43,390 bases of DNA from Plakobranchus ocellatus. Taxonomy: Eukaryota > Mollusca > Gastropoda > Plakobranchidae. Positions 11,411-20,897 of the stretch are shown one piece after another. Numbering within the stretch: position 1 is the first letter of the stretch; every line of letters starts with the position of its first letter. The notes under the pieces were generated by a model. The model worked only from the letters and a program-made list of their open reading frames with translations, had not been told where the DNA came from and did no database searches. The position numbers were made by a program, and so were the translations under genes. The stretch spans positions 35,665 through 79,054 of the forward strand of contig BLXT01002422.1 of the NCBI GenBank assembly GCA_019648995.1, in the 5' to 3' direction.

Positions 11411-11790
11411 GGGGATGAAATTTTAATCAAGGAAAAGAAAACAAGGCGTGTGTTTGCTTAACTTATACACGTAAACATCTAGCATGGCCATCGCTAGCGC
11501 TATCTGCCTCTGGCTCGAAACCTGTATGAGGTAAATAGACAAATTATGTTTGATTGTCATATTGCTACTAATACTCACACTCATCTATCACTGTAATGAA
11601 ATTAACATTTACTGCAAAGAAATGCAAGGAAAATTCGTGCTACAGCCTGCCTATTTTCAAAATGTAATGTGTATTAAGGCATGAAGTTTGATGGTATGCA
11701 GTATAAAGCTGTTCATTTCATATTGCGTAGTAAAAATGTATCCATCCCGTCACGATTTTTGAGGTGTGAAGAATAATAATATTCCCATTC

Positions 11791-12036
11791 TCAACATTGT
11801 GTTCTGATGCGGCTCAACTTCAAAATGACTACATCTACATGCTGAGCAAGCTTAGCAAGCAAAATCCTGATTGCTTTTTTTAAACAATCTGCATTGTGAA
11901 GTATTGTGTTGTTGCTTTCCTGGCCGCCGTATTTCTCCGGATCTTCATTTCTAGCTGTCCAGAGTGGACCCAGTAATACAGCTGTGGTCAAACCTCTCGT
12001 ATAGAAATGTTGTATGGCCCTATCGACTGCGTCACA
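11791..12036 (-). pseudogene. Unrecognised ORF, possibly a transposon remnant
   Basis: The minus strand reads open for about 80 codons from near 12036 to a TGA at 11791-11793, with ordinary protein-like composition: DAVDRAIQHFYTRGLTT, then LLGPLWTARNEDPEKYGG, then a helix-like C-terminus ending KLSRIRTQC. I do not recognise a family. It lies between copies of repeat R1 and beside a fragment of the non-LTR element, so a mobile-element origin is more likely than a host exon. No clear start codon or acceptor is visible upstream. Confidence 0.3.
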
Positions 12037-12104
12037 TCCAACAAATGAATAAGTATTAATTCAATAAATGTATGAGCCTCCCGCCTTTTTTATATTTCTT
12101 TCTT

Positions 12105-12262
12105 TTGTTTGAGTGGCTATGGGGGATCAAGTTTTCGCATGAAAAAGAAACTTCCTATCAATTATTATATCCCATGTCCTGATACAAAGAAGGAGCTCCT
12201 AGTACCGAGTTGTTTTATTCTATGCACAGGCGAATATTCCCTTCCACGTCTTGTTTCTTCTT
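12105..12262 (-). mobile_element. Non-LTR element fragment, minus orientation
   Basis: It aligns by eye with 13972-14120 on the same strand: both have a TTTGAG...GATCA block, a CCATGT block, AGTACCGAGT and AGGCGAA(A)ATTCCCTTCCAC, then a CT-rich tract. It is a diverged second copy of the segment coding FNEMTRYLRSLTWNDI in the better copy. Confidence 0.6.
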
Positions 12263-12294
12263 CTCCTCTCTCCCTCTCTCTCTCTCTCTGTCTC

Positions 12295-12337
<43 letters not shown>

Positions 12338-12338
12338 T
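12263..12338 (+). repeat. Compound CT / GT / TA microsatellite
   Basis: (TC)n then (TG)n then (TA)n, lying between the element fragment and repeat R1 copy 2. Confidence 0.95.
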
Positions 12339-12724
12339 GAGATTTAATCATTTATTCAAGAATGGATCAGCAATACTCGATTTTCCCATGATTGTGCTCA
12401 CTCATTTTGAGATGCAATGTCATAATGTATGATGACTTTTAATAAAGATACTAAAACAGATTGAAAAACAGATTATGTTTGCACGCAGAACATTGCCAAA
12501 TACCGGAGTAGTAAATTATGAGACCTTTACTCATCTGTGCATGCCTTAAAGGAGTATTTTTACACAGATTTTTACAGAAAAATCGTAATGCAAACGCTTA
12601 CGATTTTTCTGTAAAAATCTGTTTGCATATTGGAAGACGCTGCACAATGGAACTCCATTGTAACAAAATAATAATCATACAATCATGATTGTAATGACGC
12701 ACATGACATTGTGGTGATGGTGGT
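12339..12724 (+). repeat. Dispersed repeat R1, copy 2
   Basis: Second copy of the segment at 10952-11345. It has lost the CA-rich stretch and gained an inverted insertion (palindrome at 12564-12622). Confidence 0.9.
12564..12622. repeat. Perfect palindrome, 25-bp arms, 9-bp loop
   Basis: Arms 12564-12588 and 12598-12622 are exact reverse complements; the loop is TGCAAACGC. The sister copy near 11208-11245 has only the left arm followed by GCGTTTGCA, so the loop and right arm together are an inverted copy of the sequence across the insertion point. Confidence 0.95.
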
Positions 12725-12740
12725 ATATAAATAGGTCACA

Positions 12741-12825
12741 CATTGGAGAGAGGGAAAAAGAGAAAGAGGAGCGACAAGAGAGTGGAAGGGAATTTTCGCC
12801 TCTGCATTCAATGAAATGACTCGGT
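12741..12825 (+). mobile_element. Non-LTR element fragment, plus orientation
   Basis: Contains GTGGAAGGGAATTTTCGCC followed by TCTGCATTCAATGAAATGAC and TCGGTACTTG. This is the reverse complement of 14070-14125, so the same element segment sits here in the opposite orientation to its neighbours. It interrupts sequence that is continuous in the R2 copy at 15807-15950. Confidence 0.65.
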
Positions 12826-12975
12826 ACTTGAACATACAGCATGTTTAAGGGTTGCAGTTAACAGTTCATCTATCAACAGTTTAATCAACTCATAAATGTT
12901 TAAGTATGAGTTGATTAAACTTAAATATTTTTATCGTTTTACAGTTGCGGAATTAAAATACAAAATACATATTAA

Positions 12976-12978
<3 letters not shown>
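12826..12978 (+). repeat. Dispersed repeat R2, copy 1
   Basis: AACATACAGCATGTTTAAGG through AATACATATTAAAC recurs at 15819-15950. This copy contains an extra inverted 25-bp insertion (palindrome at 12878-12921). Confidence 0.9.
12878..12921. repeat. Perfect palindrome, 17-bp arms, 10-bp loop
   Basis: Arms 12878-12894 and 12905-12921 with loop AATGTTTAAG. In the sister copy (15877-15905) ACTCATA runs directly into CTTAAATATT. The 25 extra bases are the reverse complement, with one mismatch, of the ancestral sequence spanning that point. Confidence 0.95.

Positions 12979-13020
<42 letters not shown>
12979..13020 (+). repeat. (TA)n microsatellite
   Basis: Uninterrupted TA dinucleotides just after the end of R2 copy 1 and just before the 3' end of the non-LTR element. 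Confidence 0.95.
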
Positions 13021-13022
<2 letters not shown>

Positions 13023-13184
13023 GAAACTCTTGGGGAGCGAGGCAGCAGGGAGTCTTTAGAGAAGAAACCCCCCTGACAGCAAGTGTTTCGACCCTGTAAC
13101 TCCTGACACTCAAAGGGGGCCGGGCCACATCTAGGTCATGACTCCCAGACTCCCCTCCCTACTACCAAATTTTTTTTCCTTCTG

Positions 13185-13255
13185 GGTTGCTTGCCAGGGA
13201 TTCGAACCCGCGTTTATCTGGCACCTAACCACTTCGGCCAACCGAATGCCCTGTC
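13185..13255 (-). repeat. tRNA-like block in the element's 3' region
   Basis: The minus strand has an A-box-like TGGCCGAAGTGGTTAGG (about 13240-13224) and a perfect B box GGTTCGAATCC (13208-13198), in correct order but only about 20 bases apart, shorter than in a real tRNA. It cannot fold as a full tRNA and is best read as a tRNA-derived promoter remnant of SINE type. Confidence 0.6.
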
Positions 13256-13266
13256 TTTAGGGGTTT

Positions 13267-14123
13267 TTAATCCTTATGAAGCAACCTTTCATTCCTTCTG
13301 CTCCATATCCAGCGAGAACTGTTCTCAGCTGTTTCGGCTAGTAGCCTTAAAGCTTTTATTCTCTTATTGCCACCTATGGAGAGTTTGCTTAGAAGACCAT
13401 AGGCTGAAGAACCCACAAATCCTCTGGCGCCAATCTCTACTGGCATTACCTTAGCTTCGTAGCCATCCTTTTTTAGTTCTTTTGTCAAGTCCAGGTATTT
13501 TCCTTCCTTGAAGGCATGGGCCTCTTCCATTCTGCTTTCATAGGGGACAGCTAGTTCCACCATGATAATTTGTTGTGTTGAAGCAGAATGGATCACTATG
13601 TCAGGCCTTAATGCTGTCTTTCTGATAACATCAGGGTGTCTTTCCCATTCAGGGAGGTCTGCTGAAACCACCCAATCGTCGCAGCCGTCGAGCAGACCTT
13701 TTCTATGGATGTTTATTAGGATCGACCCTCCGTGCCATTTTTTGACTCCACCTTCTGTGGTGAATACTGTTGAGATTGTTGAAGAGGGGTGGATTTCCCC
13801 TTTAGCTGTGCTTATGACCGAGGCAAGTTCTTGAAGTACTCTGTTATGCCTCCACGTGTATCGCCCTTGTGAGAGCGCTACTTTGCACGAGTTCAGTATA
13901 TGCTCTGCAGTTTGCCGACCTTGGCACAGTGGGCATGTAGGGTCGTCCTTCTTTCCCCATCACACCAGATTTGCGTTTGAGGGTAGGAGATCATAGACGG
14001 ACCTGATGAGGAAGCTTATTCTCAGAGGCGCCATGTGCCAGATATCATTCCATGTTAAGGATCTCAAGTACCGAGTCATTTCATTGAATGCAGAGGCGAA
14101 AATTCCCTTCCACTCTCTTGTCA

Positions 14124-14127
<4 letters not shown>
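13267..14127 (-). pseudogene. C-terminus of non-LTR retrotransposon polyprotein
   Basis: One frame runs from about 14127 to the stop at 13267, broken only by a TGA at 13962-13960. It reads FNEMTRYLRSLTWNDIWHMA, PLRISFLIRSVYDLLPSNAN, then past the TGA WGKKDDPTCPLCQGRQTAEH and ILNSCKVALSQGRYTWRHN. C-x2-C-x7-H-x4-C is the zinc knuckle found after the reverse transcriptase in several non-LTR clades. Further on LRPDIVIHS, IIMVELAVPYESRMEEA and GKYLDL follow the RPD...E...KY pattern of a restriction-like endonuclease domain; this assignment is inferred from motif order. The protein ends SRWIWSRRNERLLHKD. The TGA replaces what is probably an Arg CGA codon. It is a dead 5'-truncated copy. Confidence 0.75.
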
Positions 14128-14190
<63 letters not shown>

Positions 14191-14192
14191 CG
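14128..14192 (+). repeat. (CT)n microsatellite
   Basis: About 30 CT units ending in CGCTCGCTCG. It abuts the truncated 5' side of the retroelement copy. Confidence 0.97.
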
Positions 14193-14714
14193 CTCGCTCT
14201 TCCCAACTTCCCATACACACACATCTCCGAGCACTTACAAATTAACAATACGCAGAGCAATCTGCAGTCAAACCTGAAAAAAGAATACATATACACGCAG
14301 CACTTTTACTTTTCTTGAAATCTGTACATGAAGCAAATGCAACGGAAATTTTGCCATAAAAAGGAAGAAAAAGGAGAAAGAAAGTATGCAAGGAAAGATG
14401 AATTGTGCGTGTAACTCTCTCAAACCACTTTTTCCAATCGCACTACTATACTATAGCATAAATGTGTAGATTGGCTCATGTAACTTAAAATCTCTGCCAA
14501 AGTTGCTGGAACTTCAAAAGTTTCATAAAAATTTGATGTTGTAAGACCTGACAGAATGTAAAACCTAAACAATGTGTATTAAAGGCGCAAAACATTTTTC
14601 TTTAAATTTACTATCCGTTTTCTATTTTAAAAAAAGATTTCGAGTTAGCCAAACGATATCTATGGTAAGCATATTAGAGGGGGGACTTTAAGAATCGGTG
14701 GTGAAGTATTGGTC
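14193..14714. other. Spacer between retroelement copies
   Basis: AT-rich sequence. I see no gene or clear repeat. Confidence 0.4.
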
Positions 14715-15350
14715 AAGATGCTCATGCGAGAGTAAGGCAGCAGTGAGCATTCAGAGAAGAAATCGCCCCTTAAGCAAGTGTTTCGGCCCTGAACCTCTAA
14801 TACTCTAAGGGGGCTGGGCCACACCAAGGTCATGACTCAACCGTGTTCCTTTGCTACCATTTTTTCTGAGCTCAAGCTAATAGATTTTGAACTCACAGCC
14901 TTTTTTTTTCTTTTCGAACTGTAGCGACTTTTCCCAACTTTCTATCGATTGTGCCAAGAATACATCCGATAGTTGGAGGAAACATTACCGATACTTATGA
15001 AGTAACCGCTCATTCCCTCTACCCCAGATCCATCGAGAGATTGGTATTTTCGGCATTCTCGCTTTGGTCCTTCTCTGGCCATTGATGGAGCGTTTGCTCA
15101 GATGGCTGTAGGCTGATTTTATAATAAATCCCCTAACGCTAATCTCTGTAGCCAATATCTGGGATTTGTATCCAGCTTTTTCCAGCTCTTCACTCAAGTC
15201 CATGCATTTTTTTTCCAATTAAGTATTATATAAATTTGCCACTTTCATTCTACTCTCGTATCGTACTGTTAGTTCGACCATGATGATTTGTCGAGGAATA
15301 CTTGTATAGTATACGATGTCAGGCCTTATTCCTGCGTCTTGGATGACTTT
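14715..15350 (-). mobile_element. Non-LTR retrotransposon, 3' end (copy 2)
   Basis: The minus strand 15350-14980 carries a degenerate version of the copy 1 C-terminus: RPDIVYYT, IIMVELTVRYESRM, an in-frame TAA, then KKCMDLSEELEKAGYKS, ISVRGFIIKSAYSHLSKRSI and ISRWIWGRGNERLLHKY. Its 3' region (14880-14722) matches the conserved block of copy 1: GGCAGCAG, TCAGAGAAGAAA, AAGCAAGTGTTTCG, AAGGGGGC.GGGCCACA and GGTCATGACTC. The tRNA-like part is eroded, keeping only GTTCGAA. Confidence 0.75.
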
Positions 15351-15818
15351 ACGATGTTTGTTCCATAATGTTTATTCTGTTCCTTTCCTAATTTGCTTTA
15401 CTCAACTTTCTCTCTGCTCCTCCAAGGATAAACCTTTACCCTTGAAGAGAGCTGTCACAAGAATAGAATTGTGGGTCCGTGTTATCTCTCAGATTCCAGT
15501 CTCCCCCGAGACAGCACAACTGGAAGAGTGGTACTGAAATAAGTCAAAACAACCTTTACTGCTCGGTATGCTTTATTCAATAAGAACATTAATTATGACT
15601 TTCAGTAGGATTCAGAATACTTCTGCAAAGATAATATATATATTTTTGGGGGGTTTTTATTTCTGTACAATGCCAATATTATGGTTCCTGTAAAATAAGT
15701 GGTGAATAAAGCACAAAAGCATAATCGTAACATTAAATAAACTAAGCCGTATCGTTGACTTGCATATCTTTACAAATAAATCATTCCATAATTAATTATA
15801 CTTAAAAGGTCACATATT

Positions 15819-15950
15819 AACATACACAGCATGTTTAAGGGTTGCAGTTAACAGTTCCAGTTCATCTATCAACAGTTTAATCAACTCATACTTAAATATT
15901 TTTATCGTTTTAGAGTTGCGGAATTAAAATACAAAATACATATTAAACAA
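15819..15950 (+). repeat. Dispersed repeat R2, copy 2 (undisturbed)
   Basis: Matches 12830-12978 without the inverted insertion. It has a small TTCCAG duplication near 15856-15861. Confidence 0.9.
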
Positions 15951-16254
15951 TCGGACTACAACCTTGATTGCACACAGAGGTAATAAACGTTATGTTTTGT
16001 TTTATAACTTTGATGAAGTGAGAGGGGACCAGGCCTTTAACGGAACCAGTACCATCTTCTGATTGTGACAGTGACTTGAAACAATATCTGAGGCGGGTCT
16101 AGCCTTCAGACATACTTCAAAAATAACAATCGACTTAATTACTACATTACCATAAGAAGATAAGCACAATTCGTTTGGCAATACAGCGTTACCTTATACT
16201 GTTAATCCTCACAAACTATTATCAATGGTTTCCAATGAAAATCAACAAAGCATA

Positions 16255-16361
16255 ACAACAACACCAACAACGACGAAAACGACGACAACAACAACAGCAA
16301 CAACAACAACATCATAAACAACATCATAAACAACAACAACAACAACAGCAGCAGCAGCAGC

Positions 16362-16393
<32 letters not shown>

Positions 16394-16395
16394 CG
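16255..16395 (+). repeat. (CAA)n microsatellite
   Basis: CAA triplets with CGA, CAG and ATCATAAACAA interruptions. Confidence 0.95.
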
Positions 16396-16689
16396 AAAAC
16401 AATAATAAGAACAAGAAGTTTATGCGTGCATTTTTTTTTAGGTATTATGATTTAATCATAACAATCTTAGAAATGCATGCATAAAAAATATCTGCCTAGG
16501 TCGATGAAGAAACGGTGCATAAATCCCAACAGCTCATGTTCTGTTTGCCTGTCCTGATAATGCTCACACTTCGCATCCTCATGCTTGTTTTGTCTCTTCC
16601 CTAACTTTCTAATTTTTTTTTTTCAATTTTAAATCAAAGATGTTGCGATTGCTTTCCTTTTCTTTCTTTCTTTTTCTTTTTTTTTTTTT

Positions 16690-16716
16690 GGGGGGGGGGG
16701 GGGGGGGGNNNNNNNN
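16690..16716. other. G homopolymer and assembly gap
   Basis: A run of G (16690-16708) followed by eight N. The run length and true spacing are uncertain. Confidence 0.95.
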
Positions 16717-17339
16717 TGTTGTGTTCATGCCTGAGCCTAGTTAATAATATTATTTAGCTTTCTCCATCTATTTCAATGTTTAAACACGTCATTCTGCAAC
16801 TTTTATTGAAAATTTTCACACCAAATTTTATTGTTTTTTGTTGGTTTTTTTTTCAATTTGTGTACCTCCATAAGCCCCATGGATGGATACAGAGGGCAAT
16901 TTTGTGGTGTCCGCTTTATTTTGCTGTCCTTGAATGCTAAAGCCCTTTCCTAAGTTGGTATCATAAGAATAAAACTGTTCATCGAGATTATTGTTGGGAC
17001 AAAACTTCAAAATGCACTACATTGTATTATTTATCGAAAAAAAGTTGACATTTTGTTTTGTTTTTTCTAATTGTTTTATTCAATAATAAATATAATTAAT
17101 TATTTTAACCAAAATACTACCAAATAAGCTCACCTTGACTTAATTGGTATGGATGAAAACGATACGATGTTAAAAATACTGGCAAGTCATCTGATGATGT
17201 TTGTAAACAATCACTGGCAATGTCGCAACTTCTCTCTAGGCCTACCGAAAGCTAGTCAAGAACAGGGGAGTTCGTGGTGGGTGATTCAGGTTTCTATTTT
17301 GGGACTTACACGTTTCGTTTAGTTTTGAAGGTGTATTTC

Positions 17340-17720
17340 ATCTTGATTCATTCCTAAAATCCAAGATTCAGATCTAGATCGCCTTTCAACCAAGTGACAG
17401 GCTGCATTGATTAACATTGGTAAGCTATTTGTATTTCGCCCATTCTTTTTTTTTTTTTTTTACGATTAGATCATGTCAAGCTCTAATCTAGATCTAGAAT
17501 CTAGATCTGGATCTACATCAACTTCACTGGGGGGCTATTTTAATGGTCTAGATCTAGATCTAGTTCTAGGTCTTGATTTTCTGCGAGAAATTAATATTAT
17601 AATCTGGATCTAAATCTAGATCGGATTCAAGTCTAATAGGCCTAGATTTTCACATCAAATACTCTAAATAGTCCAGCTAGATCTGCAAGAAATAGATCTA
17701 GATCTAGATCTAGATGATGG
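17340..17720. repeat. CTAGATCT-rich block
   Basis: Dense recurrence of the overlapping palindromic words AGATCT, CTAG and TCTAGA (for example 17488-17515, 17549-17567, 17692-17715). Single copies also occur at 23096-23104 and 29576-29700. Confidence 0.75.
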
Positions 17721-18088
17721 TTTAAACTAAGTTTTAATGTAGGCCCTATAGCATTGTGTCATATTTGACGATATGGAGGAACAATAGGCCTACTAGGCCT
17801 AGTCATTTTAAACCTTTAAATTGAACAAATACCTGAAACTTAAGGTGTAAGCTATCAATTCATCTAGTTCTACCTGTTCTAAAGGTCTGTAAATAAAAGA
17901 GAAACTTAGATGGTATCCTAAAAAGATCTAAACCCTGGAAACAGATCATCAAATTATACAGAATCTAGCTAGAATTAGAACACTTATACTTATCAGATCC
18001 ACATCTTACATTTCACATCAGAGCCTAGCTGTGAATTTTAAGATTTAAATCTCTAGAGATTTAAAATAAATTTTTAGATTGGCTGTGC

Positions 18089-18145
18089 CTATTCCCAACG
18101 GGTGTTAGGAATAGTAGAATTTGCTTATTTCCAACTGGTGTTGAA
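18089..18145. repeat. Short imperfect palindromes (CCCAAC...GTTGGG type)
   Basis: CTATTCCCAAC..GTTAGGAATAG at 18089-18114 and a weaker TTTCCAAC..GTTGAAA at 18127-18145. Confidence 0.6.
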
Positions 18146-20053
18146 ACTGTTAATAGCTGACTCAGACTTGCCAACTCAAGTTATATCCAAACCCCTGTTC
18201 AGAGTATTTTAGGGGTTTCAACTTGGGGTTTAAACAATTTAACGCATGGAGGGAAATATTAAATGCGATTCTTACAAAATTAAAAACCAGACTAATTTTA
18301 CAATTGAATTGTTGTTCGATGTGTCTGCATCTAAGCAAAGACAAAAATCTGTGGCATTTTGCATGAGTTGCTTTTAAATCATTTAAATGTGTTTTCCATT
18401 TCTTATATTTGAAATTAACATGAATGCAGTTTGCAACCAGATCTTAATAATTTAAAATATATGCATTACGGTCTTGTCAGTTATTATTTTTTAGTCTAAG
18501 TTGCCTTGTTGCAAAGATAATTTGTAGGTTTTTCTTCTGAATTTGAATATTGACACTAGCCACTTCTAACTGCTGCCCTGTCTAGACTACTGAGGTGTTT
18601 CTATTAAATCTATATTTAAAAAAAAAGAACCCTGATTAGGTAAAAAATTGATAATAATTCTAGTTTAGATTTATAATTGCACTGATTGATTCATTAATGT
18701 TCATTGTTTATAAATTCATTCTAAAGTTTTTCCGTAATGTATTTATTATCAGATTTTAAAGCTTTTAGGTTAGATCTTCAGTTGCTTACTATACTAGGCC
18801 AATTAGTTCCATTTTTTATAATGCTGTTGCACCACATCAAATTAAGCAATAAAAAAAAAAAAACAGATCTTGCGCTCTAATAAACATTTCTTAATCTAGC
18901 CAAGGGTATCCTAGGGTGAATTACAATAGGCTCCAATTTTTTTCACAAAGTTATTTTCAAAAAGATGAGCTAAATCGCTGACACGCTGAACCAGTTTTTA
19001 GAGAGAAAAATGCAGTAATGTTGAACTGGCCTAGAGCCCAGAAACCAGCTGATGGGTGATAATGATGTTGCATGGCGACAAGGCAATCATTTAAGGTTTG
19101 AAGCCAATCCATGAAGATTGCCCCTAGTAGATCTTTATGCAGGGCAATTAATAAACCTATTCATTATCAGACATTCTAAATTTACTTATTCAATCTGAAG
19201 GGAAAACAATTTTCAGGGAAATTAAGGAGCTATTGTTGTATAAAAAAAAATGCTAGTATTTCAAAATTAGAGCTTAGCTTGTTCCCTCTTTTGCACTTTC
19301 TGCACTTTAATTGTACACCTACAACTACCTCTACAGCAACAAAATAACAATAACTTATTATTATCATTATGAAAGTATAAGTGGTAATATTAATATTTTA
19401 GTTATCCGTTAATTTCTTTTGTTTTAGAGACAATATAAAGTATTTCTTTACATTTTTTTGTCAAATTATGTGAGAGATCCAAGATATCAATGATTTCAGT
19501 GGCCTACAAGTTTGATTTGATTCCTTAGGTTTTATAACATCCAAATATAGCAGTGGTCTTACAATTCTTAAACGTTTAGTGTTCAGTAAATTCAAAGAGG
19601 AAAATAGGGGGCCTGAAAGAAGAGCGATTTAGAGAGAAGGGCAGAGGGCAGGACACAGTATGAATTGAAAGTAAAAAAAAATGAGCGAGAGCTAGAGGGG
19701 GTAACACTTAGTGTACTGGAACACTGCTTGTACTGAGGGTAGGATGGTGGAATTTTCTCCGCGTATATTTTTACAATTTGAGTTTATCGTATTCTTCTGT
19801 TGTTTTTCAGGGGCTTCTTTAATATTATAATAAAGTACAAATAAAGCTTGTCTCCTACCACTTGGGTTTCATGGTCAATATTTCCTACCGTAATATTTTG
19901 GCTACAAGGCAAAAATCAAATAAAATAGGATATATCCTGGTGTCATCCTTCAGTGGCTGATAAAGAAAAGGTGAAATCTGGAGGAAGGCGTGAATCAGAC
20001 AGCTAGGTAGTTGCATACCAAAAGAAACACGGGTTGTGAATAAGCAAATTTGA

Positions 20054-20112
20054 CTTCCCAACACCTGGTGGGAATAGGTAATTTGTACTACTCCCAACAC
20101 AGTTGGGAGTAG
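20054..20112. repeat. Short palindromes (CCCAAC...GTTGGG type)
   Basis: A perfect inverted repeat at 20088-20112: CTACTCCCAAC, ACA, then its reverse complement. A related imperfect one lies at 20054-20077. Confidence 0.8.
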
Positions 20113-20897
20113 ACACTCCCTTTTAGACTGTGTCATTAGATTCTATTCAGAGCCAAAGAGACTAACATTTGAACAAAAATTGCAAAGGACTGGACTAGCT
20201 CTTTTATATTGCAAGCTCCTTTTAAATCTAAGACTAATTAAGGATATAGATGTTGTTGAGATAGTTGCCTGAGGCTGGACATTGCTACTTATAATATTCA
20301 TAAAAATGGAATTTTTTAGTTCTGTGTGCACACAGATCTGAAGCTTTGCAATGAAGTGTTTTTTTGGTAACATCGTAATTGGGTTGTCTTAGAATCATCA
20401 AAAGGGTTTCATGTAGGTTTGATCAGATCCTATTAATGAGGCTGTGATAGATTAGAAGGTCATGTCTGTTGTTTATACTGAAAGACAAAATATTTTTATT
20501 ACAAAGTCAAGAAAGTATCAATTTTGTTATTTTAAAAACTGGATTCTGTGTTCTTTTGGCCCAGCTCATAATGGGTTGTCATAAATTTTATTTGAGTGGG
20601 CTTGTTGGGATGAAAATAATCTGACCTAGAACTTTTGGTTTTGCTATTGGGTGTATAAAATATCCATCAAAATAAATTAACAAATTAGCTGTTTCGATAT
20701 CATTGAAATAAAACGGAGAAGTGGAGCATATCCATTGCTTTAAAATAGTTGATCAATTGGCAAATTTTTAATCCTCTGAGATCTAAAAGTTTTATTGCTT
20801 TAAAAAATAAAAATATTTTAAATGATTTTTTTTTTTTACAATGTAGAGTAAAGAGTGTTTTCTGTCACTAAGATTTACCTGACAATTTTTGCAAGTT

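Larger units (their letters stand above)
13021..14127 (-). mobile_element. Non-LTR retrotransposon, 3' end (copy 1)
   Basis: The minus strand carries the C-terminal part of a reverse-transcriptase polyprotein (14127-13267). After the stop come a tRNA-like block (13255-13185) and a conserved 3' block (13160-13021). The reverse-transcriptase core and 5' end are absent. A CT microsatellite adjoins its 5' limit. Confidence 0.75.
15951..20846. other. Upstream region of spartin
   Basis: No protein-coding gene is seen. It contains a (CAA)n tract (16255-16395), a G-run and N gap (16690-16716), a CTAGATCT-rich block (17340-17720) and short palindromes (18089-18145, 20054-20112). A 5' untranslated exon of spartin probably lies here; a well-formed donor TTG/GTAAGC at 17419/17420 is one candidate end. 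Confidence 0.4.

Noticed and set aside
13185-13255. Functional tRNA gene
   Set aside because: A and B boxes are present but too close together; there is no anticodon stem or paired acceptor stem, and it lies in a retroelement 3' region.
13960-14296. Arg/Glu- and Leu/Ser-repeat frames
   Set aside because: Artefacts of the CT microsatellite; only the part coding FNEMTRYLRSL belongs to the retroelement.
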